Shown in pieces: positions 8,329-17,424 of a stretch of 64,000 nucleotides of DNA. The DNA comes from Chitinophaga sp. CF418 (GTDB lineage: Bacteria; Bacteroidota; Bacteroidia; Chitinophagales; Chitinophagaceae), in assembly GCF_900142925.1 (NCBI RefSeq), contig NZ_FRCN01000012.1:186001-250000 (forward strand), given 5' to 3'. Numbering within the stretch: position 1 is the first letter of the stretch; every line of letters starts with the position of its first letter. The translations under genes were made by a program, and so were the position numbers. The notes beneath the pieces were generated by a model. It searched no databases and was not told where the DNA came from. It saw only the letters and a list, made by a program, of their open reading frames with translations.

Positions 8329-11300
8329 CTAAGGTGTTGCCGGTGTTGGATGCCTTGCTTCATCGTATGCCAGTTGGAGTGTAGACATAGCCAGGCGTCT
8401 GTTTATTTCCAGCAACCTTCTGTCCTCCGAGCCCTCAGGCATTGAATCTATCCTTCGTTGGTAGAGGCCGCGCGTCTGAGCTGCCAGGTTTGTTATTACC
8501 TGCCGGAGTGCCGGCGCTGGTAAGCCGATCTGGAACAACTGGTGCATAAAGTCTGTCACTCTTTCCCTGATATAGGTCGGGCCACTCAGCGCTCTACCTC
8601 CTTCATCGATATTAGGCATATGTGTGAGCTGCTGAAGATGCACAAAGATCTCTTCTTCCGCATATGCCGAGGCATCGTATAACAATTGCCTTATCTGTCT
8701 TGCCTGTCTGTCACGATCGGCCGGCGTAGCGCTGCTGGGTCTGAGCACCACGATCTGTGGATCATCTACGATCAGATTGGCCAGTTCGTCCAGGAAGCCG
8801 CTCATTGCCTCTCCTGTCATGCCATGGAAAAGCGTATGGCTTAGTTCATGGACAAGTAATGCTGTTGCGAGTTCAGATTGTCCGCCATCGATCATATCTT
8901 TTTTCATGTGGATAATATATACCGGTGCGGTACCACCACCAGCCAACGCTCGGGTGCCTTCCTGTTTGTAAGCTCTGTAACGGGCTGTAGGAGGAAGGTC
9001 TGGAAATACATATATCGCATTGCTCGCAAAGTGATCGGCCCAGAAACGTTCCTGCTGCACCTGGGCCATCATTGCCATAAATGTATCGCGGCCTCTTGGC
9101 GTCAGCGCTGCTTCGAGAGTGCGCTGCTGAGTATCCAGGCTGCCACCAGAGGTAGTGCCTGATACAGCGGTTCCTGTGGCCGCTGCCAATGGTCCAAGCC
9201 GGGAAACAATATCCGTTACTGTTAATCCCCATCGGCCTGCTACTTGCAAGGCTTCTGCGGAGGTTGTCGGGGATGCTCCACCTGTTATACCTGCACGATC
9301 CAATACAGCCGTGCGGATGGTTTGTCCCAGTGCCTGCATTTCTGTTGCCCGTCGCTCCCTTTCCTGTACCTGTACAGGTGTTTCCGCCGGAGGCGTGGGC
9401 GTGCGGCCAAGTACAGACCTGTATCGTTCATAATGAGGACGTAACCAATCCTCCCTGAGTTGCGTAGCTCTTGTTTCCAGTTCCGTGGCAGAGGCCGCGG
9501 CACCGGCCACTCTATTGGTAGCAGCCTCACAGCTACAGGCAGCCGCCGTTCGTGGTTGATAACGATATCTTGTTCCTCCATGAGCGGTGGTACGTGTTAC
9601 CCTACCATCCCGTGTTGTCCAGTTGGTGAAATCAGTAGCAGCTGTTAAGTTAGTACAGGTGCTATCCGCCCACATCTGGGCATTTACAGCACCTATATAC
9701 CGGAAGCTGTCAAATGCGCCCCTTGCAAGTGCTTCCGGTACAGATTGATACCAGTTGCCAAACGTACCAGTATAACGATGAGAATCTGATGTTCTCTCTG
9801 TTTCAGTCCGGGTACCACCCTCTGCCCACACGCCGATCGTACTACAACCATACCAGTTAATCATACCATTGCAACAGAAAAGATGACGCAGCCTGTTCAA
9901 TGCTCCCTGGTTTGCCACTGTGCTCAACCAGATAAGTGAAAAACCGCTCATAGCGGTTTCGGAAGTAGTACCATCTGCATTCTTTACTTTATTACCGCCA
10001 CCCACAACTTGTATACTTGGATTACCATGATTGTAGATATTCAGACTGGCAAGACAGCCATTCGCTGGCACCAGTGATTCCAACTGATCGATCATATTAT
10101 CCATCGAGCTGACCCTTATATCCGTACCCAGTTCCTGAGCGGCAGCCCTTACGAGAAAATCTTCGGGATTTGCCGCCGCCAATACATCTACTGATATACC
10201 TCCCGTAGCGCCGGCACCTGTTCCTGTAGTGCCAGGAGCACCGGAAGTTGGGGCTGTGCCACCGGAACCAGCTTCACTACCGGTTGACCTGTGAATGCCG
10301 CCTGTCTGTTGCAGCGTATGTGTCAGTTCATGCGCGAGCAGGTGTTGCCCTTGTTGTGTATGCGGACTATAACGCCCGCTATTGAAGTAAATATCATTGC
10401 CATGTGTGAATGCGTGCGCACGTATACTCTGGTTCATGTCTGCAGCCTCACTGTTATTGTGTATGGATACACGGGAGAAGTCAGCACTGAAAGCATTCTC
10501 CATAAAGTGCCTGGTACCATCCGGCAAAGGCGCTCCATTGCCTTTGGTAGCAATGAGTTTAGACGCCAGTGCAGGAGAAGCCTGCAAACCACCTCCACCC
10601 TCAGCTTTCCGCATAATGCCTTCTTCCTTTTCTGCTTCTTCACACTGCGCGCATTTCCTTTGTACAGAAGGCCCGATTAGTGCCTGTGTGTGCTGTGCAG
10701 GGGCCTGAACAGCGGACATACGCATTACCCGGTCGGCCATTGCATCTGCCTCCTGTTCATAACGATCTCCCGGGTTGTTAACATATAACCTGGGTTGTAC
10801 CGCAGGGGCGGCAGCCTTTGCTTTACTCCGTTCCTCCAGGAATTCATCAACTGTAACCAACTTCTTTTTGCCGGCCGGACGCACTCTTATAGTACTCTTC
10901 GTAAGTAGTTTGGTCGGAGACTTCAAAAACACGAATATGGTATACTTCTCCGCATTGCTGAAGTAAACGAACTGAAAATCTGTATCATTAAGCTTGTCCG
11001 GCTCCTTGGTGGCAAGCCGTATGCTTGGATCATCGAAAATATTCCTGAGCACATCTACTTCCTCCTGCTGACCGGCAGCGTGTGCTTTATCAAATTCAGC
11101 TTTCGGGATCTGGCTTCCCAATCTATCCTTGTAATTTTTGGTAACAAAACGTTCCTTTAAAAAATGTATCAGATTTAACTGGAACGTAATTCCCTCTGAG
11201 GCCAAAAGATCATCCAGATCAACATAGCCGGATTCATAATCATCAATAACTACCGGCTCAAATCCGGCACTGGGATCACCACCAGGTCTTGCAAGACCAT

Positions 11301-12120
11301 GCTTGCTGATCAGTCTCAATGGTATCAGCGTCTCCGTGTTCTCAATGAAGTTCTTCATTTCCGAATCAAAGGTTGTCAACGCCGCGCCCTCCACAACCGT
11401 GCAACGTATTTTATTACCATCCAATGAATACGTGATCGCCTCAGGATGTACTGTATTCAACCTGTTGATCAGTTCACCTGCACGGTCAAATGCAGAGAAT
11501 TCCCCCTTCCCGGGAGGCCTCAGTTCTATTTCACGCTGTAGCTGTGAAGTACGGTCACCTTCCTGTTGTACCACATGCGTTAATTCATGGGCCAGCAGTC
11601 GTTGTCCCTCGGATGTATTCGGCTGATACTGCCCGCTGTTGAAATAAAGATCATTCCCGTGTGTGAATGCCCTTGCCTGTATACTATGGCTCATATCATG
11701 CGCTTCATTACCTGCATGTATCCTTACCTGTGAGAAATCACGGCTGAAAGCATTCTCCATGAAACTCCTGGTATTAGCGGGCAAAGGAGCTCCGCCACCT
11801 TTGGAGTTTTCCAACCGGGATGCCAGCTGCGGTGAAGCGGCAAAACCTCCGCCACTGCCTTCTGTTTTGCGCATCAATGATTTTTTCTTCTTCTCTTCCT
11901 CTTCACAATGCTCACATTTCCTTTGAAGAGAAGAGCCTATCAATCCTTTTGAGAGCATGCCACAGGAAGACTTACCGGGCATCCTCATTACACGGTCGGC
12001 CATAGCATCAGCTTCCTGTTCATACGGATCTCCCGGGCGGTTAACCGCCAACTTGGGCTGTATAACAGGGCTGCGGGTGACCAGTGTTTTATATCCTGCT
12101 TTAAAGGTGGCTGTTGTCAT
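8329..12120 (-). CDS. Giant eCIS cargo/effector candidate with two eCIS-core (DUF4157) domains and a third HExxH
   Basis: A 1263-residue protein. The first eCIS-core domain spans residues ~21-187 (NRPGDPYEQEADAMADRVMR at 27-46, KCEHC with C69/C72, HGNDLYFNSGQY, HELTH at 178-182). A ~250-residue spacer follows, then a second copy at ~442-606 with the same motifs (C490/C493, HELTH 597-601). After a Gly/Thr/Ala linker (612-641) comes a region with IYNHGNP (H698-G699) and NWYGCSTIG (G758-C759), reminiscent of the HG/GC dyad of clan CD peptidases. A C-terminal domain holds a third metal-binding motif, HELSH at 1091-1095. DUF4157 domains mark proteins loaded into or associated with eCIS particles. 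No signal peptide is visible, as expected for particle loading. Calling it an effector is inference; it could also be a structural or processing protease. Confidence 0.85.
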   Translation of the reverse strand: MTTATFKAGYKTLVTRSPVIQPKLAVNRPGDPYEQEADAMADRVMRMPGKSSCGMLSKGLIGSSLQRKCEHCEEEEKKKKSLMRKTEGSGGGFAASPQLASRLENSKGGGAPLPANTRSFMENAFSRDFSQVRIHAGNEAHDMSHSIQARAFTHGNDLYFNSGQYQPNTSEGQRLLAHELTHVVQQEGDRTSQLQREIELRPPGKGEFSAFDRAGELINRLNTVHPEAITYSLDGNKIRCTVVEGAALTTFDSEMKNFIENTETLIPLRLISKHGLARPGGDPSAGFEPVVIDDYESGYVDLDDLLASEGITFQLNLIHFLKERFVTKNYKDRLGSQIPKAEFDKAHAAGQQEEVDVLRNIFDDPSIRLATKEPDKLNDTDFQFVYFSNAEKYTIFVFLKSPTKLLTKSTIRVRPAGKKKLVTVDEFLEERSKAKAAAPAVQPRLYVNNPGDRYEQEADAMADRVMRMSAVQAPAQHTQALIGPSVQRKCAQCEEAEKEEGIMRKAEGGGGLQASPALASKLIATKGNGAPLPDGTRHFMENAFSADFSRVSIHNNSEAADMNQSIRAHAFTHGNDIYFNSGRYSPHTQQGQHLLAHELTHTLQQTGGIHRSTGSEAGSGGTAPTSGAPGTTGTGAGATGGISVDVLAAANPEDFLVRAAAQELGTDIRVSSMDNMIDQLESLVPANGCLASLNIYNHGNPSIQVVGGGNKVKNADGTTSETAMSGFSLIWLSTVANQGALNRLRHLFCCNGMINWYGCSTIGVWAEGGTRTETERTSDSHRYTGTFGNWYQSVPEALARGAFDSFRYIGAVNAQMWADSTCTNLTAATDFTNWTTRDGRVTRTTAHGGTRYRYQPRTAAACSCEAATNRVAGAAASATELETRATQLREDWLRPHYERYRSVLGRTPTPPAETPVQVQERERRATEMQALGQTIRTAVLDRAGITGGASPTTSAEALQVAGRWGLTVTDIVSRLGPLAAATGTAVSGTTSGGSLDTQQRTLEAALTPRGRDTFMAMMAQVQQERFWADHFASNAIYVFPDLPPTARYRAYKQEGTRALAGGGTAPVYIIHMKKDMIDGGQSELATALLVHELSHTLFHGMTGEAMSGFLDELANLIVDDPQIVVLRPSSATPADRDRQARQIRQLLYDASAYAEEEIFVHLQQLTHMPNIDEGGRALSGPTYIRERVTDFMHQLFQIGLPAPALRQVITNLAAQTRGLYQRRIDSMPEGSEDRRLLEINRRLAMSTLQLAYDEARHPTPATP

Positions 12121-12138
12121 TATACTTCTTATAATATC

Positions 12139-12375
12139 TTAGCGTATAGTTACTTTCAGTTGTTGCAGGATCTGTTCAGCAATGGCGACTGACATTGCAT
12201 CACGTTCCATTTTACTGTGCAGCTGCATCTGCACATTGAGTGTACTGATGTGCTGCTCACTGATACCTTCCGGCAGATGAGCGCCCAGGTATTCGGCGAC
12301 CATTTCAGCCAGGCGCCTGCCTTCTTCTTCATTCAAGCCTGGCATACGTATGAGCAGTTCATCGATCTGTATCAT
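12139..12375 (-). CDS. Small eCIS-associated protein (78 aa), unknown function
   Basis: An unrecognised 78-residue protein predicted to be largely helical: an acidic first half (MPGLNEEEGRRLAEMVAEYL) and a second half with SKMERDAMSVAIAEQILQQL. It sits 3 bp after the ATPase stop and 18 bp before the double-core gene, so all three are in one transcript. This placement between the AAA+ ATPase and a putative cargo suggests an adaptor or cargo chaperone. That is inference from context only. Confidence 0.75.
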   Translation of the reverse strand: MIQIDELLIRMPGLNEEEGRRLAEMVAEYLGAHLPEGISEQHISTLNVQMQLHSKMERDAMSVAIAEQILQQLKVTIR

Positions 12376-12378
12376 TTT

Positions 12379-14478
12379 TTAACGTTTAAGAAAATCATTT
12401 ACCTGTTTACCTAATCCCCGTCCTTCTTTTATCAATTCCCTTTCAATGCCACGCAGCAAATGTTGCATTGTGACGGGTGTATTCTCTCTCCGTGCAATGA
12501 ACATCGCAGAAAGAATAGCAGACTTGATCTGCGCACCAGTGATCTCCAGTGCTTCCGCCAGATTCTCCAGGTCTTTGTCCAGGAGGGCAGCGTGTGCTGT
12601 TCCTGCTAGTGCGGCTATGAGCTTACGCCATAACTGCAAGCGCATCTGAACATCTGGCTTTGGGAATTCCAGCACATAACGCAGACGGCGGGTAAAACCG
12701 GTATCTATATTCGCCTTTTTGTTAGTGGCCAGAATGGCTATACCGGGATACTGTTCTATGGCCTGCAACAGATAATTGGTATCTGTATTTGCAAAGCGGT
12801 CATGTGCATCTTTTATATCTGTTCGTTTGCCAAACAGGGCATCCGCCTCGTCAAACAACAGCACTACATCCATACGTTCTGCACGGTTCAGAATGCGTTC
12901 TATATTCTTCGATGTTTCGCCGATATATTTGCTGACAATGGAAGAAAGGTCTATACGGAAAAGGTCCAGCTGTAATGCTGTCGCTACAACCTGCGCCGCC
13001 ATGGTCTTGCCGGTGCCCGGTGAGCCGGTGAACAAGGCCACCAACCCTTTTCCTCTTGGAAAAAGTCGCTGTACCTCGGGTCGTTCCCATAACAATACCC
13101 GTTCTCCAGCCTCGAAAGTGAAGTCTTCCAGATTATGTTGCAACCATGGAGGTACTACCAGGTCATTCCAGTCAAAGGAACCACTGACATGCTGCGCCAG
13201 GTTACCCAGGCGGCCACGGAAACTGGCGTTTAGTTCTTCTGAAGCGGCGGCAACACTGTTCACATTTTTAGCGGCAACTGTTACTATTTGTCCGATGGTG
13301 CTCCGCCTGCGGTGTATCATATCTGTCAGTTCCTGTTGTGGCCATGTTGCCGCAGCAGGGATCAGGCGTAACCACAGCAGTTTGCATTCGTCCGGTAAAA
13401 CCGGCGGCAGCTCGATCCTGTGATCTACCATATTTTCTGCCGGCTGCAAAAACTCGTCTACCTCAGCGATCACAAACTGTATGCTGCACACGGGTATATG
13501 CGGAGGCCAATAACGTTCCTGCATCACACTCCCGTACCAGGCCAATGCATAACCGTCCAGGAACGCCTGTCTTTGGGCATACATAAACACCTGTTGCCAG
13601 CTGCTTTCCGGGATCCTGCCGGCGTCTATCGTTAAAAGCTCCAGGCCCAGCTGCCGGCATACACAGGCAGCAAAACTTCGCCGGCCACTGCCTTCTGCAC
13701 CTGCGATGATGATACGTACCGGCTGGGCGGTACCTGTTATATTGTCAATGAATTGGATCGTTTCTTTTACCGGCCAGGCAGACAACGGTGCCTGATAAGG
13801 CTGCAGGCGCGCAATGCCTGTCAGCGTTTCATCCAGCGCATCCAGTCCCAGCAGCCAGTTTTTAATGAAGGCATCACATTCCAGTAAGGGCGGTTCTCCC
13901 CTTCCTGTTTCCCGCTCAATTATCAGTCCCCAGACCTTCAGCGGAGATGCAGCACTGAGTGGCAGACAGCGGCCATGACCAAACAGGCGGGCCACCAGCT
14001 CCATGGTAACATAGCCTCTTGCGCTATGGTCCTGCAGGTAGGCGTATACCCTACCCAGATTCGGCTCAATAGCAATGGCCAGGCAGGCCTGCAACACATC
14101 CATTTCAGCGGTTGTGAGGCAGCATATATCAGCCAGCATATTTAAACGGGAGGATGGTTGGGTAGCCATAGCTACTTCCACATCTGTCAATGCCTGTTCC
14201 CATACCTGCACCAGCGGTTCTGAAGCCTGCCATGCAGATTCTGCTGCCGGCGTATCAGCATTGCTCAGGTATCCGTCCACTTCCGTGTGATAAGTAAACT
14301 CAGCGTTGTTGCTGCTATTATCAGCGGTCTCCTGCCAGATCTTACGGAGCCAGCCAATGCGTTTTCTTGCATACAGCCGTACCCGTTGCAATACCAGTTC
14401 GGGCATGGGATCCCTGACTGTTATTCCATTTTCCGGCAGCTGTTCGCGGCTCATTATATATCCTGTCAGATCTTTCAC
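12379..14478 (-). CDS. eCIS AAA+ ATPase (Afp15-like)
   Basis: A 699-residue protein with an N-terminal ~240-residue helical domain, a degenerate first ATPase-like module and a complete C-terminal AAA+ module. The first module has a P-loop-like GAEGSGRRS at 260-268 that lacks the lysine. The second has Walker A GSPGTGKT at 485-492, Walker B LLFDEAD at 540-546, a sensor asparagine in ILATNKK (N586) and an arginine pair after FTRRLRYV (~595-602). Afp15/Pvc15 ATPases are needed for particle production and have been linked to cargo loading. The tandem arrangement with an inactive first module is typical of this eCIS branch. It lies next to the 78-aa and eCIS-core genes. Confidence 0.92.
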   Translation of the reverse strand: MKDLTGYIMSREQLPENGITVRDPMPELVLQRVRLYARKRIGWLRKIWQETADNSSNNAEFTYHTEVDGYLSNADTPAAESAWQASEPLVQVWEQALTDVEVAMATQPSSRLNMLADICCLTTAEMDVLQACLAIAIEPNLGRVYAYLQDHSARGYVTMELVARLFGHGRCLPLSAASPLKVWGLIIERETGRGEPPLLECDAFIKNWLLGLDALDETLTGIARLQPYQAPLSAWPVKETIQFIDNITGTAQPVRIIIAGAEGSGRRSFAACVCRQLGLELLTIDAGRIPESSWQQVFMYAQRQAFLDGYALAWYGSVMQERYWPPHIPVCSIQFVIAEVDEFLQPAENMVDHRIELPPVLPDECKLLWLRLIPAAATWPQQELTDMIHRRRSTIGQIVTVAAKNVNSVAAASEELNASFRGRLGNLAQHVSGSFDWNDLVVPPWLQHNLEDFTFEAGERVLLWERPEVQRLFPRGKGLVALFTGSPGTGKTMAAQVVATALQLDLFRIDLSSIVSKYIGETSKNIERILNRAERMDVVLLFDEADALFGKRTDIKDAHDRFANTDTNYLLQAIEQYPGIAILATNKKANIDTGFTRRLRYVLEFPKPDVQMRLQLWRKLIAALAGTAHAALLDKDLENLAEALEITGAQIKSAILSAMFIARRENTPVTMQHLLRGIERELIKEGRGLGKQVNDFLKR

Positions 14479-14505
14479 TTTATATGCTGATTATTCAGTT
14501 TATAA

Positions 14506-15747
14506 TTAAAGAACGGTGATCCATCGCGGTGGCGATTCTGCGCCGGCCACCAGTATCCTCAGCGGGTGGGTACCCGCTGTAAGACCAGCGGGCAGATTCA
14601 GCTCCATTGTCCCCGGAGCTATTACCCGGAATTCACCGGCGTTAAATCCACCTCCCGTATCCCTGTTCAGGCGCTGCTCTCCTATGTAGACAGCCACATC
14701 TTCCTCAGGCAGCTCTGCGTGCTGAAAGAGATAACCAGTCACCGTCACCACATTCGCCACAGGCCCTGTAACGGTGTCTATACGTGGCGAAACTGTAAAA
14801 GGGAACTGGTTAGATGTATCTCTGAACTCACGTATGCCCCCTGTGGGAACACTACGTTTGCGGATGACTGTTACACCGGCAGCATAAATACCCGGGAGTA
14901 CGGGAACTATTACGGCAGTCTGTTGTAAGACGGCGGTCTCCTGTACTGTCGCGGTGATACGGCTGCCTCCGGCTTCCAGCAGAACATTCCAGGGAGCATC
15001 TGCTATGACGCGTTCCTTCCAGCGGGTATTCACCAGTACAAGTTCAATACCATCCCCGTTAAAGCCGGTACCTGTTAATTCGATCTGCATACCTGGTGCA
15101 GCTTGTGCAGGTTGCACTGTTACCTGGCGGGGCGTGATCTCGCCGGGAATAGTAAACGAGATCGTGTTCTGACAAGCCGTAATACGGGGTGTGCGTTCCG
15201 TAAACAGATAGGTGCCATAAGTCAGTACCCTGCCGGTATAAGAAGTAGTCTCTTCCGGTTCCAGCAGTATCACAGATACTTCATAATAGGCGGACAGTTT
15301 CAGTGGAGCAGAACCGGCGGTCCAGTAGTGCACTGACTCTGTTTCTTTTACAGGTTGTAATGTGATCCTGAACCTATTCCCATTTCCATCATTTATTTCA
15401 GGATGATCATGTAGTGCTTTTATTGCAATGCTCATCATCAGTTGTTCATTATAGGCAGCAGTACCATCTTCCAATATACTGTTGGCACTGAGCTGATAAA
15501 AGAGACTCAGGGCCATAGGCACATACTTTACTGCAGGCTGATCTTTGCCCGGCGCCGGCAGGTTCTTGTAGTGTGTGTTTTCCTGTAGATGATACAGGTA
15601 AAAGCTCAGGCCTTCACTGGTCACTTTAGCCGGAGGATCGGGCCGCACTTCAGGCGGCAGCCCTGCAGTCCATACCGGGGGCACAAAGGCGGCCCTGATC
15701 ACTTTTATCACCTGTTGTGTTACATATCCTAAATCGAATACAGCCAT
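14506..15747 (-). CDS. DUF4255/Pvc16-like tube-terminator (cap) protein with Ig-like tail
   Basis: A 413-residue protein. Residues 1-~190 match the DUF4255/Pvc16 N-terminal family (YVTQQVIKVIRAAF, then LSFYLYHLQENTHYKNLPAP and YVPMALSLFYQLSAN), the cap that ends tube and sheath growth in Afp16/Pvc16. Two beta-sandwich modules of IPT/TIG type follow, at ~205-290 (GMQIELTGTGFNGDGIELVL) and ~325-413 (VTVTGYLFQHAEL). The extra modules make it about twice the length of a bare cap domain and could project from the particle end (inference). The stop lies 27 bp before the ATPase start. Confidence 0.85.
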   Translation of the reverse strand: MAVFDLGYVTQQVIKVIRAAFVPPVWTAGLPPEVRPDPPAKVTSEGLSFYLYHLQENTHYKNLPAPGKDQPAVKYVPMALSLFYQLSANSILEDGTAAYNEQLMMSIAIKALHDHPEINDGNGNRFRITLQPVKETESVHYWTAGSAPLKLSAYYEVSVILLEPEETTSYTGRVLTYGTYLFTERTPRITACQNTISFTIPGEITPRQVTVQPAQAAPGMQIELTGTGFNGDGIELVLVNTRWKERVIADAPWNVLLEAGGSRITATVQETAVLQQTAVIVPVLPGIYAAGVTVIRKRSVPTGGIREFRDTSNQFPFTVSPRIDTVTGPVANVVTVTGYLFQHAELPEEDVAVYIGEQRLNRDTGGGFNAGEFRVIAPGTMELNLPAGLTAGTHPLRILVAGAESPPRWITVL

Positions 15748-15749
15748 AA

Positions 15750-16622
15750 TTATAATTGACCAAATCCAAAACTGAGTTTATGTATTTCATCGCTGCCGGG
15801 CGCCGGTATGGGGCTGCCTGGACTGCGTTGTCTGTTACGTGGTACTGTTTGCACAGGTACGGCCGGAGGTGGCACAACTTCTACTGTAATACGGCCGATT
15901 GTTACTTTCGGCAGTGCGGCCTTCTTTGCCTGGGGCACGGGAGTTTCCGCATTGCCACGGGGCGCCAGTGCCGTAATAGGCTGCCGCAGTGCCGTTACAA
16001 AAGCCGGAGGTTGCACGGTCACAGCCGTATCCGTTTGCTGTGTTGCCGGCTGTATATGTTGCTTCACCTCTTTCTCCGGAGTGCCCGGCCGCACAGCAAA
16101 GATCTGCGAAGGCTTTTCAGGCCCCGGCTGTTGTTTTGGCATTACCTCAGGACCGGGCAGCTGTTGTGGCATTACCACAGGTTGAATTATGTCGCTCCTC
16201 CTCCCGGTATTCCCTGTTGTTTCTCCAATCGTTGCAGGCATGCTATTCATCACCGGCGGTTTAGCAACTAAAGGAGTATTGGCAATAACAGTGTAGTTGC
16301 TGTTTGTCTGCACATTCGCTGTTGACCTTTCCAGGAACCGCTCCAGATAAAGCATCCGGTTGTGTGTTTTCTCCTGCTGTTCAGGTACATCTCTCTGTAT
16401 CTGCTGTTGTAAAGGCAATGGTTGCTCAGGTAGCAGCCGTTCTCCCATCTCCGGCTTTACGGGAGATGCAGCTACCGATGGCACTAATGGCCCAGCCATA
16501 TCATTGCCTGTATCCATCTGCCGGGGTGTGAACAGACCCTGCGGCCTTTGTACAGGCGTAAGTGAATGGGGCTGTGTTCCTCCACTGGCTCTTACGGCAA
16601 TCTGTGACAAATAATTGTTCAT
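15750..16622 (-). CDS. Proline/glutamine-rich eCIS-associated protein
   Basis: A 290-residue low-complexity protein rich in P, Q, T and V, with near-repeats such as QPVVMPQQLPGPEVMPKQQP. The only ordered-looking segments are the N-terminus (MNNYLSQIAVRASG), a strand-like KVTIGRITVEVVPPPAVPV motif near residue 245, and the C-terminal KLSFGFGQL. The IGRITVEV motif resembles small conserved segments in linker-type proteins beside the DUF4255 gene in other Bacteroidota eCIS (from memory, not checked). It shares a 4-bp ATGA overlap with the upstream double-CxxC gene and lies 2 bp from the cap gene. A disordered tether or assembly factor is the best guess. Confidence 0.7.
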   Translation of the reverse strand: MNNYLSQIAVRASGGTQPHSLTPVQRPQGLFTPRQMDTGNDMAGPLVPSVAASPVKPEMGERLLPEQPLPLQQQIQRDVPEQQEKTHNRMLYLERFLERSTANVQTNSNYTVIANTPLVAKPPVMNSMPATIGETTGNTGRRSDIIQPVVMPQQLPGPEVMPKQQPGPEKPSQIFAVRPGTPEKEVKQHIQPATQQTDTAVTVQPPAFVTALRQPITALAPRGNAETPVPQAKKAALPKVTIGRITVEVVPPPAVPVQTVPRNRQRSPGSPIPAPGSDEIHKLSFGFGQL

Positions 16623-17401
16623 TTGAATACGGGTTGAGTATCTGTTGCTGCCTCAATAAAAGCAGCATAGGTACGGCGCAAACTCCGGGGTAAACGCAGT
16701 ATTTCCTGGTGCGACCAATGGTATGCCATCGCCAGTTGATGCACTTCCAGCGTTACCATTCGCTGATCATGCTTCAACCTTGCCAGCAGGAAGGACTGCA
16801 TATCAAAAGAGACCTGCTGTTCCTTACTGCATTCCGGGCAGTGCGCCAACATTTCTTTCTGGAGCAAGGGAGCGACTTTTTCCATCGCATGCTGTACACC
16901 TGTTGTATTGCCAGAGATAGTGCCTGTTGCTGTACAGCGGGCTAACAACATCTGCACAGCTTCGTCAACCGGAAGCCCTGACACCGCCAGCTCATCATCG
17001 CCGGTCGGCAGGCGAAAGCTATGTCCTTCTGCCGTCTGATACCATCCTTCCGCTGTTTGTATCAATGTGCTTTTATCCGTTTCAGGCTGTGTATGCAGCA
17101 ACAGATCATCCAGCGAAAAAACAACATCAAAAAGCGCATTGCAGTAACGGCAATGTATCGTACTCTCGATCCTGGCCCCATAGGTCTGCCTGTAAACAGC
17201 GGCCAGCAAACGGTCCCTGTCTGCCGTGGCAATTGCACCTGCCTGTAGGGATTGCTCCCGGCCGATCATTCCATTGAGCAGGTGTATTGCATCAGCGGTG
17301 CCGTAGCCAACTACTTTCAGTTCGTCCTGGCCGCAAAGTTCAACCAGTAGCACCTGCCGGTGTCCCGGCGTAAACTGCAATTCAAAAGGATACATCAACA
17401 T
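16619..17401 (-). CDS. eCIS-associated double-CxxC (zinc-ribbon-like) protein
   Basis: A 260-residue protein. A conserved N-terminal part includes VVGYGTADAIHLLNGMIGRE. It carries two CxxC pairs, HCRYCNALFDVVF near residue 82 and AHCPECSKEQQVSFD near 190, which could bind one zinc ion. The C-terminus is helical (HQLAMAYHWSHQEILRLPRS). Proteins of this kind beside tube genes are sometimes described as T4-like baseplate hub assembly chaperones; I cannot confirm that here. It follows the tube gene by 23 bp, consistent with an assembly role early in the operon. Confidence 0.75.
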   Translation of the reverse strand: MLMYPFELQFTPGHRQVLLVELCGQDELKVVGYGTADAIHLLNGMIGREQSLQAGAIATADRDRLLAAVYRQTYGARIESTIHCRYCNALFDVVFSLDDLLLHTQPETDKSTLIQTAEGWYQTAEGHSFRLPTGDDELAVSGLPVDEAVQMLLARCTATGTISGNTTGVQHAMEKVAPLLQKEMLAHCPECSKEQQVSFDMQSFLLARLKHDQRMVTLEVHQLAMAYHWSHQEILRLPRSLRRTYAAFIEAATDTQPVFK

Positions 17402-17424
17402 CCGTTATGCTTTAAGCGTATACA

